64,000 bases of DNA from Manihot esculenta (taxonomy: Eukaryota > Streptophyta > Magnoliopsida > Malpighiales > Euphorbiaceae). The DNA lies in assembly GCF_001659605.2 (NCBI RefSeq), contig NW_025215483.1:124001-188000 (forward strand). The letters are read 5' to 3'. This document shows, one piece after another, positions 56,755-64,000 of this stretch (position 1 is the first letter of the stretch; every line of letters starts with the position of its first letter). Position numbers and translations under genes: made by a program. The notes under the pieces were generated by a model. It searched no databases, was not told the DNA's origin, and saw only the letters and a program-made list of their open reading frames with translations.

Positions 56755-58908
56755 TTACACTGGCAGTAATTCAATTTCAAACCCTATCTCCCTATCAGGT
56801 GGTAGTCCTGGTAAATCGTCTGGGAACACATCGAGAAACTCTCGGACTACTGGTACTGTGGCTGGTTCCCTCACCTGACTGTCTAGCTCTCTCACATGAG
56901 CTAGAAACCCCTGACAACCCCTCCTAAGCAAACGACGAGCCTGAAGGGCTGAAATCATACCTCTGGGTGTACCTCTCCTGTCTCCTCTGAAGACACACTC
57001 TGACCCATCCTGGTCTCTGAGACTCACTATCTTCTCTCTACAGTCCAACGTAGCACTATATGCAGATAGCCAATCCATCCCTAGAATGACATCAAAATCT
57101 GTCAAGTCTAGAACCACAAGGTCAGCTGGAAGGCATCTACCCTCTATGAATACTGGACTGAAACGACAGACTGACACTGCCACTGATGGGTCACATCTAG
57201 GTCCACTGACCCAGAGAGGATACTCTAACTCAGAACTGATCAAACCCAATCGCTCTATGGCTCTCGAAGCAATAAAGGAATGAGAAGCACCGGGGTCCAT
57301 CAAAGCATACACATCTGAACACCCAATGATGAGATTACCTGACACCACTGTGTTCGACGTGTTAGCCTCCTCTTGTGTCACTGTGAAAATCCGTGCTGGG
57401 GCTACCGGATTTCCACCTCGGGAACCTGCTGCTGAAGTAGAGGCTACCCCTCTACCTCTACCTCTGCCACTAGTCTGAGGCATGACTGGAGCTACTGGCC
57501 GTACAACTGGCTGTACCACACTGCCTGAACTCATCTGCTGGGATGGTGCAAAAGTCATCTGCGGACAATCCCGAGCAATATGCCCTTCCTGTCCACATCG
57601 AAAACAAGCTGTAGATCCCAACCGACAAACTCCGCCATGTGGTTTTCCGCATCGTCTGCAGACTGGAGCTGTGCCAGAGCTTGAGCCACTACCTATTCCC
57701 AGACCTGACTTGACTTTACTCCAGAACCCTTTCCTTGTTCCTCTCGCTCTATCCCATCTCTTACTGCCTGTAGAACCTGAACTGGGGGCTTTAGAACCCG
57801 AAGCTTGTGCCCTTGACTGTTTCTGAATATTGGCACTAGCTTCCATTTTTCTGGCTGCGTCTATAATAGAATGAAAACTCTCCTTCTCAGCTGGAAGGAT
57901 CAAAGAAGAATACCTGGGATGAAGTCTCATGGTATATCTCCTTGCTTTCTTCTGATCAGTATCATAGGCTTGACCCACGTACTGAAGCAGATCCAGGAAC
58001 TTATCTGTAAATTCATCAACACTCATTTCGTCTGTCTGTCGTAACTGTTCAAATTCAATTACTTTCATCTCCCTCGAACTGTCAGGAAAAGCCCACCCTG
58101 CAAACTCATTGGCGAACTCTCCCCATGACATGCTGTCCATTCTAGGCTCCACATAATTCTTAAACCATTCTCTGGCTTTCTTGCATTTTATTGTGAAACC
58201 TGCCATCTCAATGGCTCTCCTATCATCTGCTCCCAACTCACTGGTTATCATTCTAACTGCTCTGAGGTAATCAAATGGATCATCTCCTGTGTTGTATTTA
58301 GGAGCATCCAATTTCAAGTACTCCGTCATTTGGACTTTACCTCCAGATGAGCTAGGTTCATGTCTGTCAACAACAGGGGCTACTGGTTCTGGTGGTAGTA
58401 CTGGTTCATTTGGTTCATTTGGTTCATTTGGCTCTAGGTGTGCTGCACTTGGATGTATAGGGGAAGATGGATACATAGGATATGGTGGATATGATGGATA
58501 ATAGTGAGGATATGGCATATATGGCATGTATGTAGGATATGGGTCAAATCGAGAGTACTCCGACATCCCCTCCATCGGATACTCTGGCTCCTGAAACAAG
58601 GATGGATAACCAAAACCTGAGGCCTGAGCACCACCCTGTGATTCTCCCATACCTTCCTCAAAACTGCCTATACCCATGCTGTCATCTCTAGACGGATCAA
58701 TCTCCATCGCTTCCCTCCTTTCCTCTGATCTTCCTCCCCTAACTGTTCCTCTTCTGCTCTCGTCTACAGACCTTCTAGGGTCTATTGACGTACCTTCCCT
58801 GCTAGATCTCTGAGACCTTGCCCTTGGCAATGCAGGAGGACGAGCAGCTGGTCTCTCATTCTCTGGTGGGACTCCAGTCAATCGAGCTGATCGACGAGTT
58901 CCTCGCAT
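56755..58908 (-). CDS. Gag-protease half of element C polyprotein, truncated by solo LTR
   Basis: About 716 residues from the ATG at 58908 (MRGTRRSARLTG), chosen over the ATG at 58989 because the 27 residues between them are cysteine/valine-rich and unlike Gag. The stop comes from the inserted LTR (LLP then V-stop), so the native frame ends at 56760. Numbering from 58908: an arginine-rich N-terminus; a proline/tyrosine-rich stretch (about 120-155); an EPNEPNEPNEP repeat near 160; a Retrotrans_gag capsid domain about 197-330 with AREWFKN and a DEFTDKFLDLL segment; a zinc knuckle [14 protein letters not shown] at about 435-448; aspartic protease DPGASHSF from about 538. Gag forms the particle and the protease matures it. 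This half shows what piece B lost at its 5' end. Confidence 0.95.
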   Translation of the reverse strand: MRGTRRSARLTGVPPENERPAARPPALPRARSQRSSREGTSIDPRRSVDESRRGTVRGGRSEERREAMEIDPSRDDSMGIGSFEEGMGESQGGAQASGFGYPSLFQEPEYPMEGMSEYSRFDPYPTYMPYMPYPHYYPSYPPYPMYPSSPIHPSAAHLEPNEPNEPNEPVLPPEPVAPVVDRHEPSSSGGKVQMTEYLKLDAPKYNTGDDPFDYLRAVRMITSELGADDRRAIEMAGFTIKCKKAREWFKNYVEPRMDSMSWGEFANEFAGWAFPDSSREMKVIEFEQLRQTDEMSVDEFTDKFLDLLQYVGQAYDTDQKKARRYTMRLHPRYSSLILPAEKESFHSIIDAARKMEASANIQKQSRAQASGSKAPSSGSTGSKRWDRARGTRKGFWSKVKSGLGIGSGSSSGTAPVCRRCGKPHGGVCRLGSTACFRCGQEGHIARDCPQMTFAPSQQMSSGSVVQPVVRPVAPVMPQTSGRGRGRGVASTSAAGSRGGNPVAPARIFTVTQEEANTSNTVVSGNLIIGCSDVYALMDPGASHSFIASRAIERLGLISSELEYPLWVSGPRCDPSVAVSVCRFSPVFIEGRCLPADLVVLDLTDFDVILGMDWLSAYSATLDCREKIVSLRDQDGSECVFRGDRRGTPRGMISALQARRLLRRGCQGFLAHVRELDSQVREPATVPVVREFLDVFPDDLPGLPPDREIGFEIELLPV

Positions 58909-59114
58909 CTTTACTCTGGAAACACAACATATAACATACCACTTTAGCACATAAACATCACATATCAAACATACACATACAACACTCATGGCATATCATA
59001 GCAGATAGGACTCAAGACCCTATCCTAGTGGACATGATATTTCCTATTGTGCTTGACCACTTCTAACCTGTCTGAGCCCAACACTGTCTCTATAGGTCCG
59101 ATCATGTGAACCTA
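58909..59114 (-). other. 5' leader of element C
   Basis: Untranslated stretch between PBS and the chosen Gag start. It holds nothing recognisable beyond a pyrimidine-rich TGTTTCCAG just before the start region. Confidence 0.6.
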
Positions 59115-59128
59115 GGGCTCTGATACCA
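59115..59128 (-). other. Primer binding site of element C (initiator tRNA-Met)
   Basis: The minus strand reads TGGTATCAGAGCCC, 3 nt from the 5' LTR end at 59132. Confidence 0.93.
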
Positions 59129-59131
59129 ATC

Positions 59132-61310
59132 TGTAACGACCCCAAAAAAAGGACCGTCACCGGCGCTAGGATTCAGGTCGGCTTAAGCCGCCAGAACCCG
59201 TAGCAAGCCTGCTATACTCTCTGGTGTACCTGTAAACCTCATACATGATCATACATTTTCAGTGAAAATAAAACTCTTTTCTGAACCAAGGCTTAACCTG
59301 TGCATGCACTATCTCTGTACTCTGTACTCATGTACTCTGTACTCTGTATCCCTGACTAGAGCTTGCTCTAGATGGGTTCACTCATACCTGTTAAGCCTGG
59401 TTTTCACATACAGGAAAACATGTATACATATACAGATCATGTACAACACATACATCACTAGGTCAAGCAACAACTATTACATCTCTTTAATATTACATGT
59501 CCACTCTAAGCTATTACAGATCTCTTTACTTTTTCTGTACTCTGCTGGACTGTCCCTTCCTGTACACTGTACACTGAATACTGAACCTGCAAAACTGGGG
59601 TTAAGGGAGTGGGATGAGCTCTATAGCCCAGTGAGTAGAACAGTAAAACATCTCAGTAAAATATGATCTCATGGAATGCACCATATCACAGACAAGCCAC
59701 ATCAAGAGTAAACCTGTCACCACATAGTCCCAGTAACTCTGTGCCAGGGCGTAGAATCGAGCACCTGGTCTTCCTGTCATATATGTATATGTGTATATAA
59801 CACCTGTGAACTTACCATTGCCAGGGCGTAGTCAAAGGCTCCTGGTCTTTACTATATACCTGCCAGGGCGTAGTCAAAGGCTCCTGGTCTTTGCTATACG
59901 TGCCAGGGCGTAGTCAAAGGCTCCTGGTCTTCCTGTCTGTGACTATTGGATCATTCAGCATTTACTCACACCATCAAATAACAATGCAATGCAACATATT
60001 CGTGAATACTAATGTAAACAACCTATGGCATAAACATGATGCATGAGATATGCTAAAAGCAGTTTGTGATTCAATTAAAAGTTATAAGTTTAGTTCCACT
60101 CACCTCTGGCTATCTGGACTGACTGACTCTGCAGGCTCACCTCTGGAGCAGTACTCACTGCTGCTCACTCTGGTTCCTCTGGTCTGTACCTATACAGATG
60201 GACTCAAATGAGGGACCAAACTAACTTATCAATACTTCTATTAACTCCCCAAGAATCCCCTGAAACTCACTTAACTAATCATGCAAAGCATGCAAAAGAA
60301 AAGCTGGACAGAACACTTTCGGCGGCAGGTTCGGCGGCCGAATGTCCTCTCCAGAGACGAAACTCAAGCACCTTCGGCGGCACCTTCGGCGGCCGAATCC
60401 CCCAAACAGAGCCGAACATGCAAAAACACTCGGGGCAAGCTGTGGCAGCCTAAGCTACCATGCAAGAGGTTCGGCGGCCGAATGAACTTTCGGCTGCCGA
60501 ACCTGAGTTCATCCAGAACTCAGTTTCAACGGCAAACCATCTCCTTCTTTCCTTCAACTTCTCAAACCATGCAAACTTCATCTCCTCAACATACATATAC
60601 TCATGTATATGATCACAGGGGTCCAAGACTAGCTAATAACCCCAAACAACAAAACAAACATACATATAAACATGTAGCCATGCATAATTCTTTAAAACTA
60701 CCATTAATACCCTAAGCATGCATCTCCTTCCTTCATCCCCATAAACTCATAAACATATACACATGTTCAAGTGCATCACTTACCTCCTGTAGCAAGAAGC
60801 TAAACACTCTGAACAAGGGAAAACGGATCACCTCTTCTCACACTCTCAAACTCTCTCAAACTCACTTTTGCTTAAAACCCTTCAAAACTTGGTGAATGAG
60901 CAAACTCCTGCATGAGCTGCTCAAAACACTTGCAGATGAGTCATAGAAGACGTGGCTAATTCATGGCAAGAATCTGAGGCCAACATCTGTCAAAAGCCAT
61001 GACTCAGCTTGGCTGGCCAACTCATCGTCGGCTGCCCAATGACATGCAAGACCACGCAACATTCGGGGGCCGAACTTCCCTTCGGAAGCCAAACACTTTC
61101 GGCGGCCGAACTTACTTTCGGCGGCCGAACTTGGCTCAACTGCATTAGGTCATTTCAACTCATAACTTAGTTCCATTTATCTTAAAAAAAACATTTAAAC
61201 ACATCATAATCCTTCGTAACACATAACTCCTACCCTTAGATAGAATCCCAACACCCCGGATTCCGCCAGATAATAGGAATTCCGGTGCCGGATTCTAGCC
61301 GGGTATTACA
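59132..61310 (-). mobile_element. 5' LTR of element C
   Basis: 2179 bp, partner of 48972-51151. Differences seen by eye: AAGCCG for AAGGCCG near the 3' end, CATACATG for CGTACATG, GCTTAAAACC for GCTTCAAACC, GCATTAGG for GCCTTAGG and CTTCGTAAC for CTTTGTAAC. It carries the same dyads and 40-bp repeats (starts near 59820, 59862, 59902). Confidence 0.95.
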
Positions 61311-64000
61311 CCCATGTTACATACGGTGCCCGATTTCGGACTAATAGCTTCCACCCCAAAAACCGCCAAGTCTATCACCCATGTTTCATCCGGTGCCCGA
61401 TTTGGGACTAACAGCTTCCATCCCAAAAACTGCCAAGTCTATCACCCACGTTACATCCGGTGCCCGATTTCGGACTAACAGCTTCCATCCCAAAAACTGC
61501 CAAGTCTACCACCCATGTTACATCCGGTGCCCGATTTCGGACTAACAGCTTCCATCCCAAAAACTGCCAAGTCTATCACCCATGTTACATCCGGTGCCCG
61601 ATTTCGGACTAACAGCTTGGATCCCCTAAAACTGCCAAGTCTATCACCCATGTCACATCCGCTGCCCGATTTCGACATAATAGCTTCCATCCCAAAAACT
61701 GCCAAGTCTATCACCCATGTTAGATCCGGTGCCCGATTTCAGACTAACAGCTTCCATCCCAAAAACTGCCAAGTCTATCACCCATGTTACATCCGGTGCC
61801 CGATTTCGGACTAACAGCTTCCATCCCAAAAACTGCCAAGTCTATCACCCATGTTACATCCGGTGCCCGATTTCGGACTAACAGCATCCATCCCAAAAAC
61901 TGCCAAGTCTATCACCCATGTTACATCCGGTGCCCGATTTCGGACTAACAGCTTCCATCCCAAAAACTGCCAAGTCTATCACCCATGTTACATCCGGTGC
62001 CCGATTTCGGACTAACAGCTTCCATCCCAAAAACTGCCAAGTCTATCACCCATGTTACATCCGGTGCCCGATTTCGGACTAACAGCTTCCATCCCTAAAA
62101 CTGCCAAGGCTATCACCCATGTTACATACGGTGCCCGATTTCGGACTAATAGCTTCCACCCCAAAAACCGCCAAGTCTATCACCCATGTTTCATCCGGTG
62201 CCCGATTTCGGACTAACAGCTTCCATCCCAAAAACTGCCAAGTCTATCACCCACGTTACATCCGGTGCCCGATTTCGGACTAACAGCTTCCATCCCAAAA
62301 ACTGCCAAGTCTATCACCCATGTTACATCCGGTGCCCGATTTCGGACTAACAGCTTCCATCCCAAAAACTGCCAAGTCTATCACCCATGTTACATCCGGT
62401 GCCCGATTTCGGACTAACAGCTTCCATCCCAAAAACTGCCAAGTCTATCACCCATGTTACATCCGGTGCCCGATTTCGGACTAACAGCTTCCATCCCAAA
62501 AACTGCCAAGTCTATCACCCATGTTACATCCGGTGCCCGATTTCGGACTAACAGCTTCCATCCCAAAAACTGCCAAGTCTATCACCCATGTTACATCCGG
62601 TGCCCGATTTCGGACTAACAGCTTCCATCCCAAAAACTGCCAAGTCTATCACCCATGTTACATCCGGTGCCCGATTTCGGACTAACAGCTTCCATCCCAA
62701 AAACTGCCAAGTCTATCACCCATGTTACATCCGGTGCCCGATTTCGGACTAACAGCTTCCATCCCAAAAACTGCCAAGTCTATCACCCATGTTACATCCG
62801 GTGCCCGATTTCGGACTAACAGCTTCCATCCCAAAAACTGCCAAGTCTATCACCCATGTTACATCCGGTGCCCGATTTCGGACTAACAGCTTCCATCCCT
62901 AAAACTGCCAAGGCTATCACCCATGTTACATACGGTGCCCGATTTCGGACTAATAGCTTCCACCCCAAAAACCGCCAAGTCTATCACCCATGTTTCATCC
63001 GGTGCCCGATTTGGGACTAACAGCTTCCATCCCAAAAACTGCCAAGTCTATCACCCATGTTACATCCGGTGCCCGATTTCGGACTAACAGCTTCCATCCC
63101 AAAAACTGCCAAGTCTATCACCCATGTTACATCCGGTGCCCGATTTCGGACTAACAGCTTCCATCCCCAAAACTGCCAAGTCTATCACCCATGTCACATC
63201 CGCTGCCCGATTTCGACATAATAGCTTCCATCCCAAAAACTGCCAAGTCTATCACCCATGTTAGATCCGGTGCCCGATTTCAGACTAACAGCTTCCATCC
63301 CAAAAACTGCCAAGTCTATCACCCATGTTTCATCCGGTGCCCGATTTCGGACTAACAGCTTCCATCCCAAAAACTGCCAAGTCTATCACCCATGTTACAT
63401 CCGGTGCCCGATTTCGGACTACCAGCTTCCATCCCAAAAACTGCCAAGTCTATCACCCATGTTACATCCGGTGCCCGATTTCGGACTAACAGCTTCCATC
63501 CCAAAAACTGCCAAGTCTATCACCCATGTTACATCCGGTGCCCGATTTCGGACTAACAGCTTCCATCCCAAAAACTGCCAAGTCTATCACCCATGTTACA
63601 TCCGGTGCCCGATTTCGGACTAACAGCTTCCATCCCAAAAACTGCCAAGTCTATCACCCATGTTACATCCGGTGCCCGATTTCGGACTAACAGCTTCCAT
63701 CCCAAAAACTGCCAAGTCTATCACCCATGTTACATCCGGTGCCCGATTTCGGACTAACAGCTTCCATCCCAAAAACTGCCAAGTCTATCACCCATGTTAC
63801 ATCCGGTGCCCGATTTCGGACTAACAGCTTCCATCCCAAAAACTGCCAAGTCTATCACCCATGTTACATCCGGTGCCCGATTTCGGACTAACAGCTTCCA
63901 TCCCAAAACTGCCAAGTCTATCACCCATGTTACATCCGGTGCCCGATTTCGGACTAACAGCTTCCATCCCAAAAACTGCCAAGTCTATCACCCATGTTAC
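61311..64000 (-). repeat. 67-bp satellite array, inverted, right of element C
   Basis: About 40 monomers continuing the inverted array exactly where element C split a monomer (CCCATGTTACATACGG). It runs past the window edge, includes the variant cassette near 62095 and 62895, and shows nothing else. Confidence 0.97.

Larger units (their letters stand above)
54039..56759 (+). mobile_element. Solo LTR (2721 bp) of a different LTR retrotransposon, nested in element C
   Basis: Begins TGTAACATCCTC and ends GGGGTGTTACA, with a perfect 5-bp duplication CTGGC at 54034-54038 and 56760-56764. Removing the insert and one CTGGC restores the sequence seen in piece B. No second copy of the ends, no polyprotein, PBS or polypurine tract lies inside, so a solo LTR is the simplest reading; a large structurally poor non-autonomous element is the alternative. 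Orientation + is favoured because the end GGGGTGTTACA resembles the 3' end of the element C LTR, but this is uncertain. AT-rich, unlike its host. Frames of 60-115 residues inside show no family resemblance. Confidence 0.85.
48972..61310 (-). mobile_element. Element C: complete Tekay/Del-like chromovirus, interrupted by a solo LTR
   Basis: A 12,339-bp insertion in the inverted satellite with a perfect 5-bp target duplication CCCAT (48967-48971 and 61311-61315). On the minus strand: 5' LTR 61310-59132, PBS, Gag-Pro-Pol, polypurine tract, 3' LTR 51151-48972. By eye the two LTRs differ by about four substitutions and one 1-bp indel, so the insertion is recent. The coding region is broken between protease and RT by the 2721-bp insertion at 54039-56759; without it the element would be about 9.6 kb. 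It belongs to the same family as pieces A and B, but its LTR differs clearly from theirs. Confidence 0.95.

Overview
This is plant repeat DNA, probably pericentromeric or another heterochromatic block of a eudicot. No host gene, tRNA, rRNA or CRISPR array is visible. The assignment to plants rests on chromodomain-bearing Ty3/gypsy polyproteins of the Tekay/Del type, initiator-tRNA-Met primer binding sites, 1.2-2.2 kb LTRs with TG..CA ends, and a long homogenised satellite. The species cannot be fixed from the sequence; an Euphorbiaceae-like origin is only a guess. Almost every open reading frame outside the retroelement genes is a by-product of the satellite or of GC-rich LTRs.

Layout. (1) 1-8197: two pieces of one Tekay-like chromovirus joined tail to tail. 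Piece A (+) carries the end of Pol, the polypurine tract and the first 561 bp of its 3' LTR. It is fused at 2070/2071 to piece B (-), which has an almost complete 3' LTR and a 1322-residue Gag(partial)-Pro-RT-RNaseH-IN-chromodomain frame. B is cut inside gag where the satellite begins at about 8198. (2) 8198-41817: a 67-bp tandem satellite in + orientation. It is divergent and organised in higher-order repeats at its left edge (8198-14571), has a 1000-N gap (14572-15571), and is nearly uniform from 15572 to 27754. (3) 27755-36480, inside the satellite: a nest of two related non-autonomous LTR retrotransposons, both on -. Element 1 (4.47 kb without its guest) has Gag, zinc knuckle and protease but no RT or integrase. 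Element 2 (4249 bp) sits inside element 1's left LTR and codes only for a coiled-coil/zinc-knuckle Gag-like protein. (4) 36481-41817: more satellite, ending in a second 1000-N gap (41818-42817). (5) 42818-48971 and 61311-64000: the same satellite in the opposite orientation. (6) 48972-61310, inside the inverted satellite: a complete 12.3-kb Tekay-like element C (-) with a 5-bp target duplication, two LTRs of 2180/2179 bp, PBS and PPT. It is disrupted between protease and RT by a 2721-bp apparent solo LTR (54039-56759) with its own 5-bp target duplication.

How the parts relate. The autonomous chromovirus encodes all the enzymes needed for its own copying. Elements 1 and 2 lack RT and integrase and must borrow them. 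Nesting gives a relative order: satellite, then element 1 (LTR pair about 1% different by eye), then element 2 (about 0.6%). Separately, element C (about 0.2%) entered the satellite and apparently received the solo LTR later. The strand switch of the satellite lies wholly inside an N gap, so whether it is biological or a scaffolding product cannot be decided here.
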